From NCBI RefSeq assembly GCF_035953295.1, contig NZ_CP108370.1, positions 5,813,001 through 5,877,000 of the forward strand: 64,000 nucleotides of DNA. Reading direction: 5' to 3'. Position numbers and translations under genes: made by a program. The notes beneath the pieces are model-generated. The model did no database searches. It had not been told where the DNA came from and saw only the letters and a program-made list of their open reading frames with translations. This stretch comes from Streptomyces sp. NBC_01335. GTDB taxonomy: Bacteria; Actinomycetota; Actinomycetes; Streptomycetales; Streptomycetaceae. Positions 1 through 8,050 of this stretch are shown in pieces (the stretch's first letter is position 1; every line of letters begins with the position of its first letter).

Positions 1-707
1 TCGCCAACCTCGCCAACGAGGCGGCGCTGCTCGCCGTCAAGCGCAAGGGCTCCGAAGTGGAGCAGACGGACCTCTCGCAGGCCCTGGAGAAGGTCCAGCT
101 CGGCGCCGAGCGCCCGCTGGTCATGCCGGAGGAGGAGCGCCGCAGGACCGCGTACCACGAGAGCGGCCACGCCCTGCTCGGCATGCTCCAGCCCGGCGCC
201 GACCCGGTGCGCAAGGTCACCATCGTGCCGCGCGGCCGGGCCCTGGGCGTGACGCTCTCCACCCCGGACGCCGACAAGTACGCGTACACCGAGGACTACC
301 TGCGCGGCCGGATCATCGGCGCCCTCGGCGGCATGGCCGCGGAGCACGTGGTCTACGACGTGATCACCACGGGCGCCGAGAGCGACCTGGAACAGGTCAC
401 CAGCCTGGCGCGGGGCATGGTCGGACGCTGGGGGATGAGCCATCGGGTCGGCCGTCTCACGGCCATCCCGGCCGACGCCCAGCAGGCGTACGGGCTGTCG
501 GCGGCGCCCGCCACGCTGGACGCGATCGACGAGGAGATGCGGCGCATCGTCGACGAGTGCTACGAGGACGCCTGCCGGCTGCTGCGGGAGAACCGCGACC
601 GGCTCGACTCGCTCGCCGAGGCGCTGCTGGCGAACGAGACGCTGGAGGAGGCGGAGGCGTACCGCGCGGCGGGGATCACCCGGCTGGAGAAGCCGCCTCC
701 GGCGTGA
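1..707 (+). CDS. ftsH: FtsH-type membrane AAA+ zinc protease, C-terminal part
   Basis: This is the 3' end of a gene that begins before the window; the frame opens at base 3 and gives 234 residues. It starts in the AAA+ C-terminal helical domain (NEAALLAVKRKG) and continues through the M41 peptidase domain. The zinc-binding HEXXH motif reads YHESGHA at about bases 153-173, and the third ligand is expected in the TTGAESDLEQ stretch at about 367-396. The LGVTLSTP and RIIGALGGMAAE stretches are typical of FtsH. The family degrades misfolded and regulatory membrane proteins using ATP. The C-terminus is short, without the long disordered tail of many actinobacterial FtsH. The Walker motifs and membrane helices lie outside the window, so an FtsH paralogue cannot be told from the main copy. 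Confidence 0.93.
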   Translation, partial: ANLANEAALLAVKRKGSEVEQTDLSQALEKVQLGAERPLVMPEEERRRTAYHESGHALLGMLQPGADPVRKVTIVPRGRALGVTLSTPDADKYAYTEDYLRGRIIGALGGMAAEHVVYDVITTGAESDLEQVTSLARGMVGRWGMSHRVGRLTAIPADAQQAYGLSAAPATLDAIDEEMRRIVDECYEDACRLLRENRDRLDSLAEALLANETLEEAEAYRAAGITRLEKPPPA

Positions 708-793
708 GGGACCGCCCCGTCCGTCCCGCGCAGGAGCGTGCGAGGGGCGGACCGGGCGGTCCGTCCCTCGCACGCCCCATGCCGGAGGGGATC

Positions 794-1675
794 TCAGCAG
801 ACGCAGACCAGATAGCGGAAGACGTTCGGCATCCAGACCGTGCCGTCGGACCGCCGGTGCGGATGGAGCGCCTCGGCGACCTCCTTGGCGACCTGTCCGC
901 AGTCCGTGGCCGCCACCGCGGCGTCGAAGAGCCCCGTCGAAAGCAGCCCGCGGACCGCGCTGTCCAGGTCCGCGTAGCCGAACGGGCAGGACACCCGGCC
1001 CGAGCCGTCCGGTTTCAGCCCCGCCCGGGAGGCGACCTCCTCCAGATCGTCCCGCCGTGCCGGGCGCCGCGCGCCGGAGCGCGCGCCGCCGGACGGGTTC
1101 GCGAGCCGGTCCGCGACCTCCAGCACCGCCGCCGTGGCGCACCGCTCGGGCGGCCCCCAGCCCGTCAGCACCACGGTCGCGCCCCGGGCCGCCAGCGGAA
1201 CGGCGGACTCCAGCGCGGGGGTGAGCTCCTCCCCGTCGCCCGCCGTCAGGCCGATCGGGTCGAAGGCGGTGAGCAGGTTGTACGGTGCCCCGTCCGCGGG
1301 CGCCGCCGCCGGGAGGCCGCCGACCAGGCGCGCCGGTGCGCCCGCGGACGAGGCACCCGGCCCGGCTCTTCCGCCCGGCCCCGCCATGCCCGGGGGCAGC
1401 AGCCGTTCCCGGGCCAGGGCGAGCCGGTCGTGGTCGGTGTCCACCCCGGTGACCCGGGCTCCGCGGGCCGCCGCGATCAGCAGGGCGAGCCCGGAACCGC
1501 AGCCCAGGGAGAGCATGCGTGTACCGGCTCCGACTTCGAGCCGTTCGTAGACCGCTTCGTACAGCGGTGACAGCATCCGCTCCTGGATCTCTGCCCAGTC
1601 GCGGGCACGGGTACCGGTGTCCACCGGAGCGGGGGTGTCCGCGTACCTGTGGTTCCGGACGAGCGTTGGTGTCAT
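794..1675 (-). CDS. SAM-dependent methyltransferase
   Basis: A 293-residue protein with a class I methyltransferase fold. Motif I reads MLSLGCGSGLALLIA and is followed by an acidic strand end (GVDTD), which together bind S-adenosylmethionine. The substrate is not evident. The frame is open upstream to 1801, but I chose the ATG at 1675 because a purine-rich site (TTGGGG) lies just upstream and the extra N-terminal residues look non-coding. A Pro/Gly/Ala-rich insert follows the first half of the Rossmann domain (about residues 100-130). It is transcribed away from the ftsH-like gene's end (tail to tail) and is monocistronic. Similar genes sit at this place in other Streptomyces, as far as I recall. 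Confidence 0.82.
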   Translation of the reverse strand: MTPTLVRNHRYADTPAPVDTGTRARDWAEIQERMLSPLYEAVYERLEVGAGTRMLSLGCGSGLALLIAAARGARVTGVDTDHDRLALARERLLPPGMAGPGGRAGPGASSAGAPARLVGGLPAAAPADGAPYNLLTAFDPIGLTAGDGEELTPALESAVPLAARGATVVLTGWGPPERCATAAVLEVADRLANPSGGARSGARRPARRDDLEEVASRAGLKPDGSGRVSCPFGYADLDSAVRGLLSTGLFDAAVAATDCGQVAKEVAEALHPHRRSDGTVWMPNVFRYLVCVC

Positions 1676-2460
1676 GGATGTACCCCAATCGCCAAGAGGG
1701 TTCGGTCGTGCCCGAATGGGCGCCCCCGCGTGCGGGCGTCCGCATCCCCGTATGTCAGGGAACTGCGCATCAGCCGCCGCGTCCAGGGGGCGCAGGGTCA
1801 TTCATTGCGCGCCCCGGTCGTGCGCCCTGAGGGGGCTGGGGTGCGCCGCACCGCCGACTCTCGCCGTTGGGAAGGCGGTACCGACTCGCTTCGCGGACCC
1901 TGCGGTCCGCCGGGTGGCGCCCGGGTCCGGTGGTCCGCGGTGGGCGGCGGCCATCCGGAACGCGAGCCTCCCGTTCCTTCCGCCCAGTCTCACCCGACAC
2001 CCGGAGCGCAGCACGTCGAACGCCCCGGGACCCGCGTACGCCGTGGTCACGGAGGTGGTCGCGGAGCTCGGGCGGTCCGCCCGCGAGGGCGTCCGGCCGC
2101 GTCCGGGAGCGGTGGGCGGGGCCGGTGCTCCGTTCGGGCGGCGGGAGAGGTAGCCTCGCCCCGACCGTGCGCGGGCTGGGTGGTTTCCCCGGCCCCGAGC
2201 CTCCGCCGCAAGTTTCCGTGAGGGCCCGCGCCCGGTCTCGGCGGTCGCGAAAGCGTGCGAAAGCGGTACGGACCCGTCCAGCCCGACCAGAGTGTCTACG
2301 CGTTATTACGTACGACCTTGGTGGGAGCTGTGAGGCTTCTCCGCAGATCGGCGTACCCGCCCGCGTACACGGGGCATCGCCGCCAACCGGCTGGTACGTG
2401 CAAATTATTTGGGATGCCCCGGAATAGGAACACCGGGGCCCCCAGGCTCGTTATCACGAC
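1676..2460. other. Long divergent intergenic region (785 bp)
   Basis: No convincing gene lies between the methyltransferase start and the SprT-like gene start. Open frames here have no ribosome site, family resemblance or normal codon bias. The last 170 bases (about 2290-2460) are noticeably less GC-rich (GTTATTACGTACG, CAAATTATTTGGG), which fits promoter DNA for the downstream gene, but I cannot place a -35/-10 pair with confidence. Confidence 0.5.
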
Positions 2461-3054
2461 GTGAGCACGACACCACCTGTACTTGCCGCAGAGCTGGCGC
2501 AGGCGTGGGCCGACATTCAGCGGTACCACCCCGAGCTGCCCGATCTCGCCGCACCCGAGTCCCTGATCGGAGAGTCCTCGTCCGCCTGTGGCGCCGAACT
2601 CTCCTTCGAGCGACTGCTCCACGAGGCAGTCCACGGCATCGCCGCCGCCCGAGGTGTCCGCGACACCTCCCGCGCCGGCCGTTACCACAACCGACGTTTC
2701 CTCGCGATCGCCGAAGAGCTGGGCCTCGACCACACCGAGGAGCCGCACCCCAGCAGCGGCTTCTCGCTGGTCACCCTCAACCCGGAGGCGAAGCGACGGT
2801 ACCGGCCCACGTCCGAGCGCCTCCAGCGCGCGCTGAAGGCGCACACCGTGGCCACGGCGGCCGACACCAAGCGGTCCTTCCGGGGCCCGGCCGCCCGGCA
2901 CGGTTCGTCCGGTGGCGGGGTCCGCGTCAAGGCCGTCTGCGACTGCGGACGGAACGTCCGGGTCGTCCCCTCGGTCCTCGCCCAGGCGCCGATCGTCTGC
3001 GGGGGCTGCGGGAAGCCGTTCCGTATTCCGGAAGCCGCCGTCGCGGTGGGGTGA
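2461..3054 (+). CDS. SprT-like zinc protein with C-terminal zinc ribbon
   Basis: A 197-residue protein. An HEXXH zinc motif lies in the stretch LLHEAVHGIAAARG (H54, E55, H58). It is followed by RAGRYHNRRFLAIAEELGL, which resembles the region after the active site in SprT/Spartan-like proteins. The C-terminus carries a four-cysteine zinc ribbon (CDCG and CGGCG, about residues 159-182). The family includes DNA-associated metalloproteases, but the role of the bacterial form is unclear, so the call is structural. The GTG at 2461 has no evident ribosome site, so translation may be leaderless. A hairpin at 3147-3170 separates it from rpsP. Confidence 0.72.
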   Translation: MSTTPPVLAAELAQAWADIQRYHPELPDLAAPESLIGESSSACGAELSFERLLHEAVHGIAAARGVRDTSRAGRYHNRRFLAIAEELGLDHTEEPHPSSGFSLVTLNPEAKRRYRPTSERLQRALKAHTVATAADTKRSFRGPAARHGSSGGGVRVKAVCDCGRNVRVVPSVLAQAPIVCGGCGKPFRIPEAAVAVG

Positions 3055-3146
3055 GCCGATGGTGTGTGGCACAATGGACAGCTGCACTCGACAGTCGCAC
3101 AGGACCCCTCTCTCCTCCGGCTGACGCGTCCATCGGACACTTCGAG

Positions 3147-3170
3147 TGCCACAACCCCACGTGGCATTTT
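3147..3170 (+). terminator. Stem-loop with T tract upstream of rpsP
   Basis: TGCCAC (3147-3152) pairs with GTGGCA (3161-3166) around an 8-base loop and is followed by TTTT. It lies 41 bases before the rpsP start. It could end the SprT-like transcript or act as an attenuator in the rpsP leader. The stem has only 6 perfect pairs. Confidence 0.5.
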
Positions 3171-3210
3171 GTTGTGCCCAATCCCGTCAAGACCAGGAGA
3201 CACCACTCCC

Positions 3211-3642
3211 GTGGCAGTCAAGATCAAGCTGAAGCGTCTGGGCAAGATCCGTTCGCCTCACTACCGCATCGTCGTCGCCGACTCCCGTACCCGCCGTGAC
3301 GGCCGGGCCATCGAGGAGATCGGTCTGTACCACCCGGTGCAGAACCCGTCCCGCATCGAGGTCAACGCGGAGCGCGCGCAGTACTGGCTGTCCGTCGGCG
3401 CCCAGCCGACCGAGCCCGTCCTCGCGATCCTCAAGCTCACCGGTGACTGGCAGGCCCACAAGGGCCTCCCGGCCCCCGCGCCGCTGCTGCAGCCGGAGCC
3501 CAAGGCTGACAAGCGCGCCCTGTTCGAGGCCCTGACCTCCGACGGCGACGAGGCCAAGGGTGAAGCCATCACCCCGAAGGCCAAGAAGTCCGAGAAGAAG
3601 GCTGACGAGGCGGCCGACGCTGCCGAGTCGACCGAGGCCTGA
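3211..3642 (+). CDS. rpsP: 30S ribosomal protein bS16
   Basis: 143 residues, starting [20 protein letters not shown] after the initiator, the classic bS16 N-terminus. bS16 binds 16S rRNA and is needed for 30S assembly. The GTG at 3211 is preceded by AGGAGA at 3194-3199. The frame is open upstream to 3064, but that part has no ribosome site. The last 35 or so residues are a Lys/Glu/Ala-rich tail, which makes it longer than most bacterial S16 (about 80-90 residues) but normal for Streptomyces. The KH-protein gene begins 2 bases after the stop, so the two are co-transcribed. Confidence 0.98.
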   Translation: MAVKIKLKRLGKIRSPHYRIVVADSRTRRDGRAIEEIGLYHPVQNPSRIEVNAERAQYWLSVGAQPTEPVLAILKLTGDWQAHKGLPAPAPLLQPEPKADKRALFEALTSDGDEAKGEAITPKAKKSEKKADEAADAAESTEA

Positions 3643-3644
3643 GC

Positions 3645-3884
3645 ATGCTCGAGGAGGCTCTTGAGCACCTCGTGAAAGGCATCGTCGACAACCCCGACGA
3701 TGTGCAGGTCGCCTCGCGCGACCTGCGCCGCGGGCGCGTGCTTGAGGTCCGGGTACACCCCGACGACCTCGGCAAGGTGATCGGTCGCAACGGCCGCACC
3801 GCGCGTGCTCTGCGCACGGTCGTGGGCGCCATCGGCGGCCGCGGCATCCGCGTCGACCTCGTCGACGTCGACCAGGTGCGCTGA
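3645..3884 (+). CDS. khpA: KH-domain RNA-binding protein (KhpA/YlqC family)
   Basis: 79 residues forming one KH domain. The RNA-gripping GXXG loop reads [13 protein letters not shown] at about residues 47-59. KhpA proteins bind RNA as small dimers, often with KhpB, and affect ribosome maturation and cell envelope genes in other bacteria. The rpsP-khpA-rimM-trmD-rplS order is the conserved one. The ATG follows the rpsP stop by 2 bases. A very strong hairpin begins 16 bases after its stop. Confidence 0.95.
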   Translation: MLEEALEHLVKGIVDNPDDVQVASRDLRRGRVLEVRVHPDDLGKVIGRNGRTARALRTVVGAIGGRGIRVDLVDVDQVR

Positions 3885-3900
3885 AAGAGTTGAACACCGG

Positions 3901-3940
3901 CAAGGGCCGGGGAAGGCTTCACAGCCGTCCCCGGCCCTTG
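3901..3940 (+). terminator. Strong hairpin after khpA
   Basis: CAAGGGCCGGGGA (3901-3913) pairs perfectly with TCCCCGGCCCTTG (3928-3940), 13 bp. An inner 4-bp stem forms from GGCT and AGCC. There is no long T run, as usual in Streptomyces. It should end or attenuate rpsP-khpA transcripts before rimM. Confidence 0.75.
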
Positions 3941-4074
3941 TCGTCGCTCCGGCCCCGGGGCGGTGTCCGCCGGACCCGCCCGGGGGACGTCCGGGGCGGC
4001 CCTCCCGTACCCCCGGCGCTGTCGCCCGGCTCCCGCCGGACGCCCGCGTCCGCCCCACCAATCGGAGAATCAGC

Positions 4075-4671
4075 GTGCAGTTGGTAGTTGCGCGGATCGG
4101 CCGCGCCCACGGCATCAAGGGCGAAGTCACCGTCGAGGTCCGCACGGACGAGCCGGAGCTGCGACTCGGCCCCGGTGCCGTGCTCGCCACCGACCCGGCC
4201 GGAACGGGACCGCTCACGATCGAGACCGGGCGAGTGCACAGCGGCCGGCTGCTGCTCCGCTTCGCGGGCGTGCACGACCGGACGGGCGCCGAGGCGCTGC
4301 GCAACACCCTGCTGATCGCCGAGGTCGACCCGGACGAGCTCCCCGAGGACCCGGAGGAGTTCTACGACCACCAGCTGATGGACCTCGACGTGGTGCTCGC
4401 GGACGGCACCGAGATCGGCCGGATCACCGAGATCACCCACCTGCCCTCGCAGGACCTGTTCATCGTGGAGCGCCCGGACGGCAGCGAGGTGATGATCCCC
4501 TTCGTGGAGGAGATCGTCACCGAGATCGACCTGGAGGAGCAGCGGGCCGTCATCACCCCGCCGCCCGGCCTGCTCAACGAGAGCGAGGCGGTCGTCGCCT
4601 CCTCGCGCGACGAGGAGACCGAGGGCGAGGACGGTGCCACCGACGGGACCGACGCGGGGAGCAAGGCGTAA
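4075..4671 (+). CDS. rimM: 16S rRNA processing protein RimM
   Basis: 198 residues. The N-terminal [16 protein letters not shown] matches the RimM beta-barrel domain, and the C-terminal PRC-barrel-like half contains [14 protein letters not shown] and [10 protein letters not shown]. RimM binds uS19 and helps mature the 30S head. The GTG at 4075 has CGGAGA about 7-12 bases upstream; open frame further upstream overlaps the khpA hairpin and is unlikely to be translated. An acidic disordered tail ([17 protein letters not shown]) is an actinobacterial addition. It overlaps trmD by one base (TAATG), indicating translational coupling. Confidence 0.96.
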   Translation: MQLVVARIGRAHGIKGEVTVEVRTDEPELRLGPGAVLATDPAGTGPLTIETGRVHSGRLLLRFAGVHDRTGAEALRNTLLIAEVDPDELPEDPEEFYDHQLMDLDVVLADGTEIGRITEITHLPSQDLFIVERPDGSEVMIPFVEEIVTEIDLEEQRAVITPPPGLLNESEAVVASSRDEETEGEDGATDGTDAGSKA

Positions 4672-5492
4672 TGCGGCTCGACGTCGTCACGATCTTCCCC
4701 GAGTACCTCGACCCGCTGAACGTCTCGCTCGTGGGCAAGGCCCGCGCCCGGGGCAGCCTCGGGGTGCACGTCCACGACCTGCGGGAGTGGACGTACGACC
4801 GGCACAACACGGTCGACGACACCCCGTACGGCGGCGGACCCGGCATGGTCATGAAGACCGAGCCGTGGGGTGACGCCCTCGACCAGGTGCTCGCCGACGG
4901 CTACGAGGCCGGCGCGCACAGCCCCGTCATGGTCGTGCCCACGCCCAGCGGCCGCCCCTTCACCCAGGAACTCGCGGTCGAACTCTCCGAGCAGCCGTGG
5001 CTGGTCTTCACCCCGGCACGGTACGAGGGCATCGACCGCCGGGTGATGGAGGAGTACGCCACCCGCATGCCGGTGGTCGAGGTCTCCATCGGCGACTACG
5101 TCCTGGCCGGCGGGGAAGCGGCCGTCCTCGTGATCACCGAGGCGGTGGCCCGCCTGCTGCCCGGCGTCCTCGGCAACGCCGAATCGCACCGCGACGACTC
5201 CTTCGCCCCCGGTGCCATGGCCAACCTGCTGGAAGGCCCCGTCTACACCAAGCCGCCCGAGTGGCGCGGCCGGGCCATCCCCGACGTGCTGCTCACCGGC
5301 CACCACGGGAAGATCGCCCGGTGGCGCCGGGACCAGGCGTTCGCCCGTACCGCGCTGAACAGGCCCGATCTGATCGAACGCTGCGCCGCGAGCGACTTCG
5401 ACAAGAAGGACCGGGAGATCCTCTCGATCCTCGGCTGGGCACCGGAGCCCGGTGGCCGATTTTGGCGCAGGCCTTCCGCCGTGGAAGAATGA
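4671..5492 (+). CDS. trmD: tRNA (guanine-N1-)-methyltransferase TrmD
   Basis: 273 residues. The N-terminus RLDVVTIFPEYLDPL and the trefoil-knot SAM-binding region (PARYEGIDRRVMEEYATR, SIGDYVLAGGE) are diagnostic of TrmD, which makes m1G37 in tRNAs reading CNN codons and prevents frameshifting. The SPOUT knot is followed by NAESHRDDSF. The start overlaps the rimM stop. The length is slightly greater than the E. coli enzyme (255) because of a C-terminal extension. rplS follows after about 130 bases. Confidence 0.97.
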   Translation: MRLDVVTIFPEYLDPLNVSLVGKARARGSLGVHVHDLREWTYDRHNTVDDTPYGGGPGMVMKTEPWGDALDQVLADGYEAGAHSPVMVVPTPSGRPFTQELAVELSEQPWLVFTPARYEGIDRRVMEEYATRMPVVEVSIGDYVLAGGEAAVLVITEAVARLLPGVLGNAESHRDDSFAPGAMANLLEGPVYTKPPEWRGRAIPDVLLTGHHGKIARWRRDQAFARTALNRPDLIERCAASDFDKKDREILSILGWAPEPGGRFWRRPSAVEE

Positions 5493-5622
5493 GCAGCTGC
5501 TGTACGTCCGGCGTGCGCCCCTGCCACAGGGGGAACGACGTCCGCCCGGCGTGATCAGCACTTCGATCTTCCAGACGATCTCCCGTCGATGACCTGTGGC
5601 ATCGGCGAAGAAAGCAGACACA

Positions 5623-5973
5623 ATGGCTTCCCTGCTCGATGGCGTCAACGCCGCCTCCCTGCGTTCGGACCTCCCGGCGTTCCGCGCCGGTGACACCGTC
5701 AACGTCCACGTGCGCGTGATCGAGGGCAACCGCTCCCGTATCCAGCAGTTCAAGGGCATCGTCATCCGCCGCCAGGGCGCGGGCGTCAGCGAGACCTTCA
5801 CGGTCCGCAAGGTCTCCTTCAGCGTCGGCGTCGAGCGCACCTTCCCGGTGCACAGCCCGATCTTCGAGAAGATCGAGCTCGTCACCCGCGGTGACGTCCG
5901 TCGCGCCAAGCTGTACTTCCTCCGTGAGCTGCGCGGCAAGGCCGCGAAGATCAAGGAGAAGCGCGACCGCTGA
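5623..5973 (+). CDS. rplS: 50S ribosomal protein bL19
   Basis: 116 residues. The protein begins [19 protein letters not shown] after the initiator and contains [14 protein letters not shown] and the C-terminal [19 protein letters not shown], all characteristic of bL19, which lies at the 30S-50S interface. I chose the ATG at 5623 over an in-frame GTG at 5596. A GAAGAAAG purine stretch precedes it, and the resulting N-terminus matches the family length. Its transcript appears to end at a large hairpin inside the next reading frame (6043-6097). Confidence 0.97.
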   Translation: MASLLDGVNAASLRSDLPAFRAGDTVNVHVRVIEGNRSRIQQFKGIVIRRQGAGVSETFTVRKVSFSVGVERTFPVHSPIFEKIELVTRGDVRRAKLYFLRELRGKAAKIKEKRDR

Positions 5974-6018
5974 GCTGACACCGACGTCCACAGCGCGGCC
6001 GGATAGGCTTCGGCCGCG

Positions 6019-6897
6019 ATGGACACGGAAGAACAGCACACGAAGCGCGATCGCCCCGCCGGACCTGCGAAAGGTCCGGGGGCGCGGTCGCGCTTTTCGC
6101 GTTCCGGGGCCCCCGGGCCTTCCGGTGGTACGTCCCCCGATCCCGACGGGCCCCCCGGCGAGTCCGGCGAGTCCGGTGAGGCAGACGAGTCCGGGTGTCC
6201 GGGACAGGACGGCGGGCGGGCCGGGCGCGGGCCCGCGCTGCGGCGGGCGGCCCTGCTCTGTGCCGCCCTGCCGGTAGCCGTGCTCCTCCTCAGCGCGTTC
6301 GTCGTGCAGCCCTTCCTCATCCCGAGCGGCTCGATGGAGTCCACGCTGCGGGTCGGTGACCGGGTGCTCGTGAACAAGCTGGCGTACCGTTTCGGCTCCG
6401 TGCCGGAGAGGGGTGACGTGGTGGTCTTCGACGGCACCGGCTCCTTCCTTTCGGACACCGCCGGAGGAAACCCCGTCACCGGGCTGCTGCGGGGAGCCGC
6501 CGCGGTCCTGGGGCTCGCCGACCCCCCGGACACCGACTTCGTGAAACGCGTCGTCGGGGTGGGCGGCGACCACGTGGTCTGCTGCGACCGGAAGGGCCGC
6601 CTGGAGGTGAACGGCACCCCCCTGGACGAGGAGTACCTGCACGCGGGGGACGCCCCCTCCCGGGTGCCGTTCGACATCGTCGTCCCCGACGGCACCCTGT
6701 GGATGATGGGCGACCACCGGGACCGGTCCAGCGACTCGCGCAGCCACCTCGGGGAGCCCGGGGGCGGCATGGTGCCCGTGGACGAGGTGATCGGACGGGT
6801 GGACCGGATCGGCTGGCCCTGGAGCCGGGCGGGAGCCCTGGCCGGTTCGGGTGGCGCGTTCGACGGCGTACCGGAGCCGGGCGGCCAGCATGGGTAG
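6019..6897 (+). CDS. sipW: Type I signal peptidase, first of four (SipW-like)
   Basis: 292 residues. Peptidase family S26: the catalytic serine is S105 in IPSGSME and the general base is K176 in FVKRVVGVGGD, followed by the GDHRDRSSDSR box. A single N-terminal membrane helix spans about residues 77-97, preceded by a long Pro/Gly/Glu-rich cytoplasmic segment. The enzyme removes signal peptides outside the membrane. An 8-bp hairpin (5994-6018) abuts the ATG and leaves no ordinary ribosome site. A second, 22-bp terminator-like hairpin lies within codons 9-27. This start agrees with what I recall of related genes, but the unusual 5' end leaves some doubt. The stop overlaps sipX. Confidence 0.92.
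   Translation: MDTEEQHTKRDRPAGPAKGPGARSRFSRSGAPGPSGGTSPDPDGPPGESGESGEADESGCPGQDGGRAGRGPALRRAALLCAALPVAVLLLSAFVVQPFLIPSGSMESTLRVGDRVLVNKLAYRFGSVPERGDVVVFDGTGSFLSDTAGGNPVTGLLRGAAAVLGLADPPDTDFVKRVVGVGGDHVVCCDRKGRLEVNGTPLDEEYLHAGDAPSRVPFDIVVPDGTLWMMGDHRDRSSDSRSHLGEPGGGMVPVDEVIGRVDRIGWPWSRAGALAGSGGAFDGVPEPGGQHG
6043..6097 (+). terminator. Terminator-like hairpin inside the sipW 5' coding region
   Basis: The outer stem AAGCGCGA (6043-6050) pairs with TCGCGCTT (6088-6095). The inner stem CCGGACC (6059-6065) pairs with GGTCCGG (6073-6079). In between there are further pairs with single-base bulges at 6058 and 6083. In total there are about 22 pairs, a 7-base loop and a TTTT tract ending at 6097. It is 70 bases after the rplS stop, where an rplS terminator would be expected, yet it is in the sipW reading frame. 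Confidence 0.8.
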
Positions 6898-8050
6898 CCG
6901 CGGCCGCGGGGGCAGCTCCGCTCCCGGAGAGGGATCCTCGTACGACGCCGCTCCCGATGAGTCTTCGTACGGTGCCGCTCCCGGAGAGGGGTCCTCTTAC
7001 GACACCGGGGAGGCGGACCGGTCCGCCTCCCCGGCCGGGACCGGGCGCGCGCGTTCGGCGCCGACGCGGGCCGAGCGCCGGAGGCTGGCGCGCCGGGTCG
7101 CGCGGCGGCGGCGCAGGTCCAAGGTGACCGAGATCCCCCTCCTGCTCGTGTTCGCGCTGCTCATAGCCCTGTTCCTCAAGACCTTCGTGGTCCAGGCCTT
7201 CGTGATCCCCTCCGGTTCGATGGAACAGACCATCCAGATCGGCGACCGGGTTCTGGTCGACAAGATGACGCCGTGGTTCAACGCCGAGCCGCAGCGGGGC
7301 GACGTGGTGGTCTTCAAGGACCCCGGCGGCTGGCTGGGGGAGAGCGAGACGGTGAGCACAGGGCCGTCGCCGGTCGGGATCCGGCAGGCGAAGGAGTTCC
7401 TCACCTTCATCGGACTGCTGCCCTCCGCCGACGAACAGGACCTGATCAAGCGGGTGGTCGCGGTCGGCGGGGACACCGTGAAGTGCTGCGGGAAGGACGG
7501 CCGGCTCACCGTCAACGGCGTGGCCGTCGACGAGCCCTACCTGAACCTTGGGGATGTGCCATCGGCCATCCAATTCGAGGTAAAGGTTCCCGAGGGCCGG
7601 ATCTTCGTGATGGGCGACCACCGCTCCAATTCCGCCGACTCCCGCTACCACCTCGGCAACGGCTTCCACGGCACTGTGCCGCTCTCGGACGTCGTGGGGC
7701 GCGCCGTGGTCATCGCCTGGCCGGTGGGGAACTGGGCCACGCTGGGACAGCGCGACGCGTTCGCGGGTGTGCCGGACGAGGCGTCGGGAGCGTCGGCCGC
7801 GCCCGGTCTCTCGCATAGTGTGTCCCACCAGGATCCCTACGGAATGATCCCGCTCCCGACCCCTGCGGAACTCCCGCTCGTTATGGGAGTGATGGGCCTG
7901 CGTCGCATCCGGCGCGGGCGGTGGCACGGATTGAGGAGTGGATGTGGGGGATTTGGCGGTCGGCGCACGATCCGGACACGACGAACCCGAGGACCGGCCC
8001 GGACGGACCGGGGACCCCTCGGAGGCGGCGGCGGACCGGACGGGGGATGA
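6890..8050 (+). CDS. sipX: Type I signal peptidase, second of four (SipX-like)
   Basis: 386 residues. Catalytic S110 (IPSGSME) and K187 (DLIKRVVAVGGD) are present, with GDHRSNSADSRYHLG as the conserved box E. The membrane helix is at about residues 82-103, after an Arg-rich stop-transfer (RRLARRVARRRRR). The N-terminus carries three near-repeats of about 10 residues (GSSYDAAP type). The ATG at 6890 overlaps the sipW stop by 8 bases. The last 35 residues or so are Arg/Gly-rich and overlap the start of sipY in another frame by about 107 bases. They therefore look like a read-on tail and not a conserved domain. Confidence 0.92.
   Translation: MGSRGRGGSSAPGEGSSYDAAPDESSYGAAPGEGSSYDTGEADRSASPAGTGRARSAPTRAERRRLARRVARRRRRSKVTEIPLLLVFALLIALFLKTFVVQAFVIPSGSMEQTIQIGDRVLVDKMTPWFNAEPQRGDVVVFKDPGGWLGESETVSTGPSPVGIRQAKEFLTFIGLLPSADEQDLIKRVVAVGGDTVKCCGKDGRLTVNGVAVDEPYLNLGDVPSAIQFEVKVPEGRIFVMGDHRSNSADSRYHLGNGFHGTVPLSDVVGRAVVIAWPVGNWATLGQRDAFAGVPDEASGASAAPGLSHSVSHQDPYGMIPLPTPAELPLVMGVMGLRRIRRGRWHGLRSGCGGFGGRRTIRTRRTRGPARTDRGPLGGGGGPDGG
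6920..7006 (+). repeat. Three in-frame repeats in the sipX N-terminus
   Basis: Three imperfect direct repeats of 30, 27 and 30 bases begin GCTCCCGGAGAGG, GCTCCCGATGAGT and GCTCCCGGAGAGG (6920-6949, 6950-6976, 6977-7006). They encode APGEGSSYDA, APDESSYGA and APGEGSSYDT in the cytoplasmic tail, so copy number can vary without breaking the frame. Confidence 0.85.

Noticed and set aside
1617..2427. Several plus-strand frames of 180-190 codons in the divergent gap
   Set aside because: They overlap each other in different frames, are Arg/Pro-rich and have no start signals; treated as noncoding.
4362..6770. 802-codon minus-strand open frame
   Set aside because: Antisense to rimM, trmD, rplS and sipW, all of which are certain genes.
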